Shown: positions 32,300 to 44,089 of the stretch, one piece after another
Numbering within the stretch: the first letter of the stretch is position 1
Layout of the letters: every line of letters starts with the position of its first letter
Notes under the pieces: model-generated
The model's input: the letters and a program-made list of their open reading frames with translations, nothing else
What the model was told of the DNA's origin: nothing
The model's database searches: none
Translations under genes and position numbers: made by a program
Origin: Blumeriella jaapii
Lineage: Eukaryota; Ascomycota; Leotiomycetes; Helotiales; Drepanopezizaceae
DNA: 64,000 bases
Reading direction: 5' to 3'
Assembly (NCBI GenBank): GCA_009599575.1
Contig: VWND01000030.1
Location: forward strand, 124,001 to 188,000

Positions 32300-35200
32300 A
32301 AAAAAGGCAGAAAATAATAATTTCAATCGAAATTAAAAAAGCCAAAAGCGAAACTCGTACGAAACGAGCTTTTATCGACTGCGGCGCGGAAAAAAACTGC
32401 GTAACCCAAAAATTATCAATTAAATATAAATAAAAACCAATTCAAAAACGTATTAACTTATTTACGATTAAAAAAAAAAAAATAATCATTTACGGCACGC
32501 ATACGCAATCCATTCGCGCCATTAATAATTATAAAACAATTAAAAAAATACAAAGCGATTTCGTGGCTTGCGATATAAATATCCTAAAGGTTTTATTTAT
32601 TCTAAGGTTTCTTTAATTGCGAAATATCGACTCCGTTATAAGCTTTCGAGCTAAATCGTAGCGATATTCAATCGAACGCTTACAGCTTAATTTCGTTATA
32701 ATCAAACGTTTCAAAAAGAAATCCAAAAAAGAGCAAGCGTTTTGTATCGTTTTAAAAAAAGCTATTAAAAAACAACATCAATTACCCTCCAAATACGACG
32801 ATTACGCCGACGTGTTCGACGATACCGCCGCGGTTACTCTAGCTCTTTATTATTTTATAAAGCATCGAATAAACTTCGCGGAAGAAAAAGACCCCCTTTG
32901 GAAACCAATCTACTTTTTGTCGGAATCTGAACTTACCGAATTACGCGAATATTTCGATTCGAATTTAAAAAAAGGCTGAATAAAAAAGTTTATTAGTTCT
33001 GCCGGCGCACCGGTAATATTTATACCGAAAAAAAACGGAAGTTTACGATTATGCGTCGATTATAAGGATTTAAACGCAGTTACGGTTAAAAATCGAACTC
33101 TCCTACTCTTTATAAGCGAAACTTTGAATCGTTTGAAAAAAGCTAAAATATTTACTAAGCTAAATCTTATTTAGGCGTACCACCGCTTTCGAATAAAAGA
33201 GAAAAATAAATGGAAAACTGCGTTTCGCACTCGTTACGGACATTTCGAATACTGCGTATTACCTTTCGGCCTTTCGAACGCATCAGCAACCTTCCAAGCG
33301 TATATTAATCAAGCTTTAATCGGTTTAATAAATATTACGTATATAATTTACTTCGACGATATTCTAATATTTTCCGAAAACCCCGACGATTATATAAACG
33401 CGGTAAAAAAAATTTTCGAAAAATTTCGTATTAATAAACTTTACGGAAATCTGAAAAAATATGCTTTCGATACGAATACGATTGAGTTCCTAGGCTTCGT
33501 CGTTATTTCTACGGAAATTAAAATGGATTCAGAAAAAGTAAATAGTATTCGGAAATAGCCATTTTTTATTACGTAGCGAAATATTCAAATGTTTTTAAAT
33601 TTTATTAATTTTTACAAACGTTTTATTAAAAATTACGCTAAGCTTTGCCGACCTATTACAAATCTTTTAAAAAAAATGCAACGAAGGAAAATGTCGGGCC
33701 CCTTTCGTTTCCTACTCGAAGCGAAGCTCGCCTTTTTATTTTTAAAAAAAAAGTTTTGCCAAGCACCGATTCTACGCCATTTCGATTTTCGATTAAAAAT
33801 CCAAATCGAAACAAACGCTTCAAAATTCGCTATAAACGGAATATTATTCCAATTGTTCGAAAAAAATACGAAAGCACGTTAGCACCCTATCGCATACTAT
33901 TCGAAAAAGCTTTCCTTTATAAAACAAAAATACAAAATTTACGACGCTAAGCTAATAACTATAATTCACGCTTTTAAACAATAAAGCCAATATCTACGTA
34001 GCGCTTCCGACGTTATTATTATGCGTACAAATTACTACAATCTGAAATACTTTTTTACAAAAAAACGTTTAAACGAACGCCAAGCGAAATGGGCCGACGA
34101 GCTAGCTGAATACGATTTTGCAATCGAATATAAAACAAAAGTTTTTAACTCGGCGGATGGTTTTTCCCGCCGGCCAGATTTAAAAAAAGATTTAAAAAAA
34201 AATAACGAACAACTGCCTACGCTGCATCGTAAACTAAAACTAACTTATTTAAGAAATTCTAAAGTGTTTTCCGCAGTAAAAACACGTTTAAAATCGAAGC
34301 ATAGACCATTTCGCGCCGATAAATATTCGAAGCTTTTGTTAACGAAATCAAAAAATAAAAAGCAAGCGGAGAAAAGCCAAATAAAAAGCTTTTTCGCCGG
34401 ACTATTTTTTGCTAATATTACTAATTGCAAACAATATATACCACGAAGCGTAGCCGTTGTATTATTACAATCCGAAACGGCTAATAACGAGCTAGCAGAA
34501 CCGATTTACAAAACTATTTTTAAATTGCAAAAATCTAATTTTTTTATATTACAAAAAACGTACGAATCGGCTTCGCAAAGCAATCGAGCCGAATCCGAAA
34601 AATATTAACGTATAAGCCAAAATAAATTATTACGTTACAAAAAACGTGCGTATATTTCGAATAAAAGCGCTATTAAAAGCGAAATATTAAAAATTAATCA
34701 CGACGACCCGACCGCCGGCCATTAAAGCTTTCGGCGAACGCTAGAACTGGTCGAAAAAAAGTATTTCTGGCCTGGTTTACGAGGCGACGTAAAGCGTTAC
34801 GTTAATACGTATAAAAAATGCCAGAAAAACAAGCCTAGAAAGCACCGACCCTATAGCGAATTAGCCCTCTTTTCGACTCCTACGAAACCTTAGAAAAAAA
34901 TAACCATAAATTTTATTACGGATCTACCCTCTAGCAAAAAACGAAATCGTATTTACGATTCGATACTCGTTATAATAAACCGATATACGAAGCTGTCGAA
35001 ATACATACCGACACAAAAAACGATTTCAGCCCCAGATTTGGCTAAGATATTTATACAGCACGTTTACAAAAATTTTGGCTGTCCTAAAAGAATTACTATA
35101 AATAAAAGGTCAGTTTTCACTAATAAATTCTGGTTTTTAATAATATTTCATCTACAAATACGACGTCGATTAAGCACCGCTTTCCATTTTTAAACCGATA

Positions 35201-35950
35201 GCCAAACGAAACGTCAAAATCAAATTTTAAAATTCTATTTTCGCACGTACTGCGATTATCGACAAAACGATTAGGCTACGAAGCTTACTTTAGCCGAGTT
35301 TACGTATAACAACTCGATACACGCCTTTACGAATTCTACTTCCTTTCGCATATTATACGGCTTTTATCCAAAACTTGGCAGCAACGTCGAAAGCGACGTC
35401 GTAAAAAAAAGTACCGTCAGCGGAAAAACGAATTAAAATATTACAAAAAAAAAGAAAAATACTTAATAAAAAGCTAAAAAAAACCAACGCGAATCACAAA
35501 AGATTTTACGATACTAAACATAAAAAGATTAGATTTCAAATAAACGACAAAATACTATTATCGATTAAAAACCTTCGACAGCTGCGACCTTTTCGAAAGC
35601 TTTCAAATAAATATCTAAAGCTTTTTAAAATCAAACGAATTATACACGAGCACGGCCAAGCTTACCAACTCGAGCTCCTTTTTCAATATCGTATTCACGA
35701 TACCTTCCACGTTTTTCTATTAAAACTTTAACAGGGTCGAAACGACACCGAGCCGAAAAATAATATAATAAAACTCCAAAAACCCGAAAAATACGAAATC
35801 AAATTAATACAAACTCACAAAAATACAAAAAAGGGCCGATATTACTTAATGCGATAAAAAAGCTATTTATTAAGCGAAAACTTCTGAAAGCCAGAAAACC
35901 ATTTTACGAACGCAAAAAAAATTATAAAAAAATACTTAAAAAATACGATA
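32300..35950 (+). pseudogene. Gypsy-1 pol remnant: protease, RT, RNase H, integrase
   Basis: Domains in order in one frame. Protease near 32350 (AFIDCGAEKN). Reverse transcriptase 32790-33560, with [34 protein letters not shown] and intact catalytic YFDDILIFS at 33349-33375. RNase H 33580-34200, with FYKRFIKNYAKLCRPI, APILRHFDF and KWADELAEYDF. Integrase 34620-35500, with the HHCC region HDDPTAGH...CQKNKP and core NFITDLPSS...SILVIINRYTKLSKYIP. In-frame stops often sit at former Trp codons. The C-terminal part after 35500 is too degraded to name. Not functional. Confidence 0.85.
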
Positions 35951-35980
35951 AATAATAGCAACGGAGCAATAACGAATACG

Positions 35981-36149
35981 TGTGACGAACCTCATATATT
36001 TCCCTTAAGATACAGACAGAGAGCTGAAAGGAAGGAAGCTCGGGGCGAACTATATACACTGTAGAACCCCTGGCCCTGGCGCTAAGCCAGAACTGTAACG
36101 GAAGGCTGAACAGCCGAAAGCCGAACAGCCGAATGGCCGGGCCGTTACA
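35981..36149 (-). repeat. TRIM LTR (3' in element orientation)
   Basis: 169 bp, TGTGACGAACC...GGGCCGTTACA as read on plus. Includes AACAGCCGAA repeats near its right end. Confidence 0.92.
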
Positions 36150-36293
36150 CTACCCCCCCCTCCGAAAAAGCTGGCCTCCAGCTGACTGTACAGAAAATCA
36201 TACCGAAGGTTCGGCACACCGAAATAAAATAAACGAACGAACGACTGCAATTGCAATCAAAGAATAAAGGAGTGTAAAAATGAAAGAAAACCA

Positions 36294-36896
36294 CTACTGA
36301 AAACCCCACTCCGAACCGTCCGAAAAAAACTCCTCAGCCAGTGCAGCCTGAATTTCAGCCTGAATTTCAGCCTGATCCTTTTGGCCGAACAAACCTATTG
36401 CAACCAATTGCTTGCTTTTCGGAACCTCGAAGCAATGGCGGGTCTGAAATTGATGCAACTGATTGTACGGTCCCAACCAAGCCTTTTTTTGAGCTATCGA
36501 CGAAGTAGAAGCCTTAGGCAGAACTGGGTCCTTCTGCTCTAGAATTAAAGTTTTATACATGTTGAATGCTTCTGAAACCTCAATTGCTTCTAGCTTATCG
36601 ATACGTTCGAGCTTTTCGATTTGCGTAATTATTCATAGGGTCGCCAGCGTCGTAACGTCAGCCGGCGGGTCGGTGTATTCGTACGCATACCGATTATCCT
36701 AGAAGGGTCGCGAGGGCGTTCCGAAGGGTGCTAAGGCCGGGCTGGCCCGAAGGAAAGAAAAAGGACCGAAATTGGCAGGGCCGAATTGAAAGGCCGAATT
36801 GAAAGCCGAAAACTCGAACCAATTGAACGTTGCAAAAGTGCAATATGCAACTTTGGTGGTAGGTGAATCCATATGGCCCCGGAATAGCCTTTTCAT
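36294..36896 (-). CDS. Short open frames in the TRIM element, no recognised domain
   Basis: Two minus-strand frames: 36560-36294 (88 aa; MYKTLILEQKDPVLPKASTS..., with a QAEIQAEIQAA repeat) and 36896-36699 (65 aa, Phe/Ala/Pro-rich). Neither resembles a Gag I know. The first could be the remains of a short gag; the second is probably fortuitous. Sequence between them holds GGTCGG-rich text with no frame. At 37161-37520 another frame (119 aa) overlaps ATTATTG repeats. Confidence 0.25.
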
Positions 36897-37624
36897 CGGG
36901 TCGGCTAAACCAATCCGAAAGGTCGATTCGTACTTAAACTTCGAATGAGGGGTAACAAGGTTTGACTGGATTTTCAGGCTCCACCGAAATTGTCAGGATC
37001 GGGTAAATACGGCCTGGGCCGACGATTTTCGGTAAGATCGCCGGTTCGAAGAAAAAGGTTGAAGATTTTCAAGCTGCTGCTCAGATTCCAAAGTGCGTTG
37101 TTGTTGCATTCGTAATTGAATAGAACTGGCAGAGCTGTTCAGGAAGTGGTGTAAACATAGCTATGACGTAGCTAGTTTAGAAACGAATGAATAATCGAAT
37201 AAACAAAGGGGAGGTTGGTGCTGTAGTAGCTGTCGGGGGTGCTTTTGGGTCGGAAGCACCAAGTTATCGGTGGGAGTAGTCGTATTGAAGTAGTATTGTA
37301 AGGCAGTGCACGCTAGTATGGCGGTAGCGTACGAGAAGGTGCAATAATCGTAGTAATAGAAGGTAGGTAGGTTGGTGGCGCAATTGATCGGAAGCGCCTG
37401 AAACAATAAATTTCGTGGTTTAGAATGGTGCGAGAGGTCGGATACACCGGAAACAATATAATGGCGAGAGTTGTAGTCGATAAAAGGGGCAATAACCAAT
37501 AACCAATAATCAATAATCAATGAGCCAATAAATCAATGAACCAATATCAATAAAGTCAATAAATCAATAATCAATAATCAATAATCAATAATACGACGTT
37601 ACTCCGAACGAAGGGTCTGTATAG

Positions 37625-37793
37625 TGTGACGAACCTCATATATTTCCCTTAAGATACAGACAGAGAGCTGAAAGGAAGGAAGCTCGGGGCGAACTATATA
37701 CACTGTAGAACCCCTGGCCCTGGCGCTAAGCCAGAACTGTAACGGAAGGCTGAACAGCCGAAAGCCGAACAGCCGAATGGCCGGGCCGTTACA
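37625..37793 (-). repeat. TRIM LTR (5' in element orientation)
   Basis: Same 169 bp as 35981-36149 by eye, with no mismatch found. Adjacent on its left are ATCAATA/ACCAATA short repeats at 37490-37600. Confidence 0.92.
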
Positions 37794-37832
37794 ATACGCG
37801 CCGTAAAAGCAAAAAAAAGAAAACAAAAACAT

Positions 37833-38852
37833 TTAAAAAACCTCAGAACCGCCGCTAAGCCAATTTATTTTTATCGTTATCCCTTTTCCCATCGTCATCG
37901 CCATTTCCTTTAAACTCAAAAGCAGCGGCAGGCTAAAAAAAAAATTAATACCAAACGAACTCGCAAATATTCGATTTATCCCAATTAAAACTTCTACGAT
38001 AGCCGTAATCGAATTCTGAATTGCAACTACGATATTCTCGTAAAAATCCAGAATTTAATCCAACTGGTCAGAATAAATCCGAGCGACGTTTTCGAAACGT
38101 CGAAAAATACGTCTTATATTAGCGTCGTTAAAAAAAAGGGCCGGCGCAGCCAAAACCCCCAAAATAATAGCAGCCGCCAAACCGGCAAAAACGGGCGCAG
38201 CAGCAACGGCGGCAGCCCGAGCCGCGGCGCGATTCGCACGATCTCCGACTATTATAAAAGCCGAAGCGTCACCTTTTTTTAAACGATTTATATAAACGTC
38301 GTAAATAATAAAATCGACAAAAGTCTTAGCAAAAGCTTTAATTTCGGCAACAAAAAAAAAAAAGGCGGCAGCGGCTATGGCAATATCGAAACGATTTATA
38401 AAATCGTTAAGACCCGCGAGAAATGTTTACGCCTCGATAGCGCGTACGGCAAAAACCTGTAGCTAGTTAAAAGCGAGTCCGAATAAAAGTCTAGAAAATT
38501 TACAAAAAAGCACTAAATATGCGAAGCTTTGCAACGGTTGCATTTCACGCTGAAAAGCTCGAAAACGCAAAAAGGCAAAAAATCCGCTATAATATCTTCG
38601 CGTAAAATCAGGCGGACGCACCGAAAGCAAATAAAAATCAAAAGCATTTTAAAAGTTCGCGGCGAACGCGGCGAAAAGCAATTGATTAAAATAAAAAAAA
38701 ACTAACGAAAAAATAAAAATAAAAAAAAAAAAAAAAAAATTAAGCAGAAAAATAGCGGCCATTTTAAAAAAAAAAGCCTTTTCAAACGAAAATGCGAACG
38801 CTACCGAAAACAAAAAAAACAAAACAGCAGAACAGCCACAATTCACGACCAA
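37833..38852 (-). pseudogene. Gypsy-1 antisense accessory reading frame, hydrophobic Ala-rich protein
   Basis: 340 codons in one minus-strand frame with only four internal stops (three TAA, one TAG) in a region whose other frames are stop-rich. Convergent to gag-pol, between the TRIM insertion and the 3' LTR. Features: a Phe-rich hydrophobic N-terminus, a middle with RPPDFTRRYYSGFF, then RANRAAARAAAVAAAPVFAG running into AAAIILGVLAAPALFF, a likely membrane helix, followed by an amphipathic region (IRRIFRRFENVARIYSDQLD) and a C-terminal NWLSGGSEVF. Phe richness is partly an effect of AT-biased mutation. I do not recognise the family. The even stop density and Ala-rich helix argue for a once-real gene rather than a shadow. 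Confidence 0.45.
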
Positions 38853-38996
38853 AAGCGGACGAAACAGCTACAATTCACGACCGAAAGCGGAAAAAACCGC
38901 ATGTCATTTCGAAGGCGTAACGCACGCCATACACGGAAACATACGCACAAAAAAATCAATCGCTTTTGGAAACCAAAGGCCTAAAAAAAAGGGTAA

Positions 38997-39409
38997 TATC
39001 AAAAACCAATATCACGTATATAAATCAGATGATCCGCCAAAACCTTCTGCCTTCTACCAACTCTCGAATAATACTTTCTGCGGATAAGCCGTAGAAGCCG
39101 GATAATACTATAAAAGCTAAAAATAACATTTAAATAAAACATTTTATAAAAGTGATTGCTAAAAAACCAGTTATTAGAATTATATTAAAAAAGATAAAAA
39201 AAGATCGGAATAAGGGCTGGAAAAGCATATTAAATAAGGCTCGCCTGGTTTCCTGGGAAATACTTTTTTCGAGGGCTCCACCTCTCCTTTTGTACTTATA
39301 CACGCCTTCTACTAGAAATATAAAAGGTAGAAATCAGTCTGACTATCAATCCAACCTTATTTGAGCTCTATTGTCTGAATTAGTGTTTCCCTGCCTTTCA
39401 ATCCTTACA
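38997..39409 (+). repeat. Gypsy-1 3' LTR
   Basis: 413 bp partner of 30235-30647; starts TATCAAAAACC where the 5' LTR has TGTCAGAAACC and ends CTTACA. Confidence 0.95.
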
Positions 39410-40213
39410 ATATTTAATTATAATACGTGTTTTTTATTCTGATTGTTTTTTAATTGTATTTATAATACGTACTTTTTTGCATTATTTATAATATAATATA
39501 ATGCTTCGAACTGAATTGATTTTTTAATAACGGGGACGTATTATCGAATTATCGTTTAAATAATGGTCTGCCGGTCGTATTTATCGAAAATATTCGCATA
39601 TTTCGCTTTTAATAATACGTTTTACAATTTTTTAAAACGTATTTTTTTAATACGACCGATTTTACATTAAAACTACGCATCGGAAAATCTCGCGCTTTAA
39701 CGGAAAAACAACGAGATTTTGTATACGATACCGTCGCATATTCGAATTCGCATATTAAAATACGCGATTTATTATACGAAATCGATAACGATTGTAAAAA
39801 ACGTTGTATGCAAAGCTTTTTTCGATTAATAAATAAACAGAAATAAATGCAAAAAAAACGATTTTCGATTATATAAGCATACGCCGATGTTCGATTCCGA
39901 TAGGCTATTTGATATTAAGCTTATATTTTAAACGATTAAATACGTGTTTTTTAATTTAATAAATATACGGTCGAACGCGGAGTCGGAATTAAACCGATTT
40001 GGACTTTTGTACGATTTCGAAATCAAATTCGAAAAAAAAATATACAATCTATTCGATATTTAAAAAAAAAAGTTAAAAAAATGTTTTAGGCCGCGTTTAG
40101 TTATAATCGAAAAACAAATTTTATATCGCTTAATAAAAATTCGCTTTTAGCTCGAAAAAAAATCATTTCGAAGGTTATTCGATAATTATATTAAGAAAAT
40201 CTTTTTAATATAA
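39410..40213 (+). mobile_element. Tc1/mariner copy 2, middle fragment
   Basis: Continues copy 2 from 30234. Collinear with copy 1 from about 28741 to 29533 (for example TTATTCTGATTGTTTTTTAA and GATTTTGTATACGATACCGT), with transition differences. Ends abruptly near 40213 at the edge of gypsy-2; the third part with the right inverted repeat is expected beyond the window. Confidence 0.88.
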
Positions 40214-40454
40214 TATAAAACGGTGATACCTTGTATTGATAGGAGTTGGTAGTTTTAGCTATGGTCGAGGCATGGACCCCTCCGAGACCCCCTGCCACTG
40301 ACTACCTTCAATAAATATAAGAGCAAAGCATCCTTTTAAATAGTACTATAAGCACGCAGTTCAATTCATACTTTTATTTATTTTTCTTTTCTTTTTTTTA
40401 GTCTTTCTTAAGAATTCCCTAAACTATTTTATCCACCGATATATAGCCGTATCA
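40214..40454 (+). repeat. Presumed 5' LTR of gypsy-2 (boundaries approximate)
   Basis: Begins TATAAAACGGTGATACC (probably TG.. before a G-to-A change) and may end at ..CCGTATCA. A TTTGGTGATTTACGC primer-binding-like word follows at about 40489. No second copy inside the window, so the ends are not confirmed. Confidence 0.5.
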
Positions 40455-40989
40455 GTCTGGTTTTTCTACCTACTTTTACATTTGGTGATTTACGCAAGGA
40501 TTCAAACTTCGGTGTTTCGTTTTTATATATTCGCCGATGCATTTTTCAAATTCACAATTAAAATCGATTTCGATATTTCGCCATTACGGCTTAAAAGACT
40601 TTTTATATAGTATTATTCGCAGCTGTATTATATAAAGGACTTCTAATAGCTTTTTTTATTTTACGCACAGTTATTAAATTACAAAAATGCAATATATTTC
40701 AGAAACGTTTGAAATTACGGTCAGGCAATCCTGAACCGTGCGAAATTTAAAGCTCGAAAATCGCTTTTTTGTTTAAAAATAACAAATCGAATATTGGTTC
40801 GTACGCTTCGACCGTTGCGCTCGGCCCTTTTAAATTAGATTTCTTTTGGTCAAACGCCTAGCAAGAATTCAACCTTCTGATTTTACGCTTTGTGATTATA
40901 GCAATTACAATTTGCGGCTTCTTATTAAAAGTAGTAAAAAAATAGCTGTACGTGCATTGGCCTGAGCCACGGAATATCGAAACCGTGGA

Positions 40990-42700
40990 TTATATAATAA
41001 TATTATATCAATTTAATTAATTTATTAAAAAACAAGTTTTTCAATATACTATCCAAATGTCTGGACGCAATTTTATTTTATTTAATTTTTTTAGAAAACA
41101 CAAAGACTTTTTTAATAGCTCCTTTATTAAAAACGATTTTTTTTATATTAAAAACTTTCAACTTGCAATTTCAGAAAACATTTATTCGTTTAATTCAAAT
41201 CTTATTAATACTTTCGCTAATATTATAAACAACGACGCTTTTCGTTTTCTTATGCGAGGCCGCATGCCCTTTTCTGGCTCCTCTGATGCATTTTTATTTA
41301 ATAGCGCCAACGTTACCGATTTTATCGAGAAATATAAAAAAACCTATAAGAATTTCGGAATTTTAAAAACTGAAATAATCGATAAACTCCCTCGTTATTA
41401 TAACTTAACTATTAAAAATATTATTAAATCGATAAATAAATAAAAGGCTATTAGGGCTCGAAACTGGCGTAAGCTAATTAAAGCTTTGAAATCGGAATTC
41501 CGAAACCACGATCGCTAGCAAATCCGCGATACTATCGCTTTTTTTAAACAATTTGTTATAACAATTCGCCAAGCTAAAAAACTCAAGGCCTATTATCGTA
41601 CTTATACGAGAGTATTTGACGTTTTCGTTAACAAAAAGGTTTTAAGCGAAATTAAGCAGGAAAAATTGTTTTTACTTGGCCTTCCAACCAGCATTCGCAA
41701 CAAGACTATTAAACATTTTAAAATTAATAAATAAAACTTTGAAACCTTCGATTAATATTCCAAATTTATAAAGTTCGTTTTCAAATAAAACCAAAGCGAA
41801 CGTACCATTGAAATTATAAACCAAAAGAAATTTCCTTTTCCTATTTACAAGAAAAACGTGGAAACTCTAATATAAAAATATGCCCAGCTATTAAAAGTTA
41901 CCGAAATCGCCAAAAAACAATCAGTTATTATATTATTTAATCGCTCTGCAAAACTTATTAGCTTGGAAAAGCTTAACAAGGATATCGAAACTTTCGTATC
42001 AAAATTTACCGATATTAAAATTTAAAAACTTTAAAGCAAAATCGAAAATCTTATGCAACAGCAGAAAAAACTTTCTTACGTTAACTCGGACGATAAAAAC
42101 GATTAAAATAGCTTTTATAACAATTACTTTTCGCAAAATGCGCGAAGCGATTAATTTCGCCAAGCCATCGTAAAAGTAATAGCTGCCCAATGGCAACCTT
42201 TTCGTATTAGCGATCAGAATCAGCGAAATACTAATTATAATAACGATTATTAAAGGAAAGGAAACCAACGCGGAAACCAAAATCGCGGCTATTAAAATAG
42301 TAAAAGTAATTATTAAAACAAACCCCGTGACTTTAAATATAAATTTTATAATAATAAAGAAATTTATTGCGAAAAACCTTATATTCGCTTAAAATGCAAA
42401 ATATTTAATTTCTGTATAAACAATAGTATTTGTTATATTAATAAATACGGAGCGATTTGCCTCGGACCGACGGAAGCAGAAATAAACCCTTTTAACAAAG
42501 CTGAAAATCAAAGCTGGTTGAATACTATTCGCTTAAAAGTAAAAAATACGGAATAAAACGACTGCTTGGAAAACAAAAAAAATGCAAAAAAAAACGATTT
42601 TCACTGGTAAAAAAGAAAATATCCCAAAAAGCGTACTAATCAAAAAAAAAACCTTTATCCTAAGCGTAAATAAAATTTAAATATATAAATAAAAAACAAA
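40990..42700 (+). pseudogene. Gypsy-2 gag remnant
   Basis: Includes an open stretch at 41057-41443 (128 aa) with FSGSSDAFLFNSANVTDFIE-KYKKTYKNFGI, which fits a retroviral-type capsid N-terminal region. It continues in the same frame with in-frame stops through VNKKVLSEIKQEKLFLLGLP. Near 42360-42480 a cysteine cluster (YCEKPYIRLKCKIFNFC..CYIN) may be a decayed zinc knuckle. Not functional. Confidence 0.6.
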
Positions 42701-42812
42701 TACATATATTGCTAATACAAATATCGCATCTACAAATATTATGGCTGCATAATCAAGTCAGCGAATTATAAAAAAGCAAAATGCTTTTGTTTTATTCGCC
42801 AAACCGATTAGT

Positions 42813-43682
42813 ATGAAAAAAAACGTCAGAATCGAAAGAAAAAAAGATTTCGGAATTCGAAAAGAAACCGATGAAATTATTAAAAAAACGCCTATAATAG
42901 AAAAAATTAACGACGATATAAAAAATATCGACACCGACATTTCGGTCCAAATCATTCAGAAAGTACCAGCCTCTAAACGCTTACTATTAATACGAAGCGA
43001 GAAATGGATCGACAAATATATTAGCCCCGAAGCAATCGACGAAGCTATTAAAAAAATCATAAAACAAAAGATTAAATTGAAATTTAGCGACTTATTTAGC
43101 ATAAGAAAAAAATTCGACAAAATTATTAATAAACAGATTTTTATATTAAAAAAAAACGAAAAAGTTAAAATTATCCGAGAAAAAAACGATTTTAAATTAA
43201 AAAAAAACCAGAAAGAAATTTATAATACCGCAGTTAATTTAGCCGATAAAAAGGAATTCTCGGAAAAAATCAGTCTTTTGGCCCTTGCTATAAAAACCCA
43301 AAAGTCAAAACGACGAAACTGCTTTTATACGGCTATAAAAGCATTAAAAATAAAAATAATACTTAAAAAAAGTACGACCGCTTTCGCTCTATTCGACAAT
43401 AGAGCCGAAATCAATTGCATAAACCAAAAAACAGCCGAAGCCAATAGTGTTCCGATTATTACCGATAAGCGAATAATTTATATCACCGTTAATAAAAACA
43501 CGATTAAATTTAATAAAATTGTACGAAATATTAAAATCGACGTTAAAAATATTATTATTTATAAAAACTTTTTAATAATAAAAAAATATTTTCATTTTAT
43601 TATTTTTGAAATACTTTGGATTTTGGAAAGTTTCGTCAATTTCAAATACACCGAAAACGGCCAAATAAAAGCTTTTTTTTAA
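42813..43682 (+). pseudogene. Gypsy-2 Gag C-terminus/protease fragment
   Basis: 289-codon stretch that happens to be open. Contains PASKRLLLIRSEKWIDKYISPE and, near 43381-43440, TTAFALFDNRAEINCINQKT. The latter matches a retropepsin site in which the family D-S/T-G triad reads D-N-R, probably by RIP, so the protease is dead. It is part of a longer decayed polyprotein, not an independent gene. Confidence 0.6.
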
Positions 43683-43829
43683 AACTGGAACCGATCTTTT
43701 TAAAATCAAATCACCGTCGCCGGCGACAAAATCTTTTTAATCGACGTTTTATCGGAAAACGAATAGCCGGCTCTAATCTCAGGACAAACGCTAAGCTATA
43801 ATAAAACCTGAAAAACACTTAGCCAAAAG

Positions 43830-43864
43830 CATTCGCGTTATTAATCGAAATAGCACCGCGAATG
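43830..43864 (-). repeat. 35-bp palindromic module, copy 1
   Basis: CATTCGCG...CGCGAATG, 8 bp perfect inverted ends with a 19 bp spacer. Its interior matches the copies at 62198 and 62261 in reverse orientation. Confidence 0.7.
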
Positions 43865-44089
43865 AAATTAGCTAATATTAATATTTTTGGCTATTAATTC
43901 GGAAATAAAAGTTTCGAAAATTTCGTTTTCGTATTAAACAAATCCGATTTACATATTCTATTTTTTTATATTAATATCAGCATTTTTTATAAGCGTAAAG
44001 CTGATAAAATACGATTCGTAAATCTTAGCGAATCCGATAAAAATATTTCCGAAAAAATAAACGATTGGTTTGAAAAAGATAAAGCAATA

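Larger units (their letters stand above)
35981..37793 (-). mobile_element. TRIM-like non-autonomous LTR element inside gypsy-1
   Basis: 1,813 bp with 169 bp direct LTRs (35981-36149 and 37625-37793) that I read as identical, and target duplication ATACG (35976-35980 and 37794-37798). A purine tract GGAGGGGGGGGTAG adjoins the left LTR on the minus strand, so the element is oriented leftward. No RT, integrase or RNase H. Much less AT-rich than its host element and with far fewer stops, hence younger than the RIP decay around it. Confidence 0.9.
30235..39409 (+). mobile_element. Gypsy-1: complete Ty3/gypsy LTR retrotransposon (RIP-degraded)
   Basis: 9,175 bp with 413 bp LTRs (30235-30647 and 38997-39409), 5 bp target duplication ATATT (30230-30234 and 39410-39414) and TG..CA termini (the right LTR starts TATC by a G-to-A change). 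Gag and pol remnants lie in one plus-strand frame. A TRIM-like element sits at 35981-37793 and an antisense reading frame at 37833-38852. All coding parts contain stops. Confidence 0.95.
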
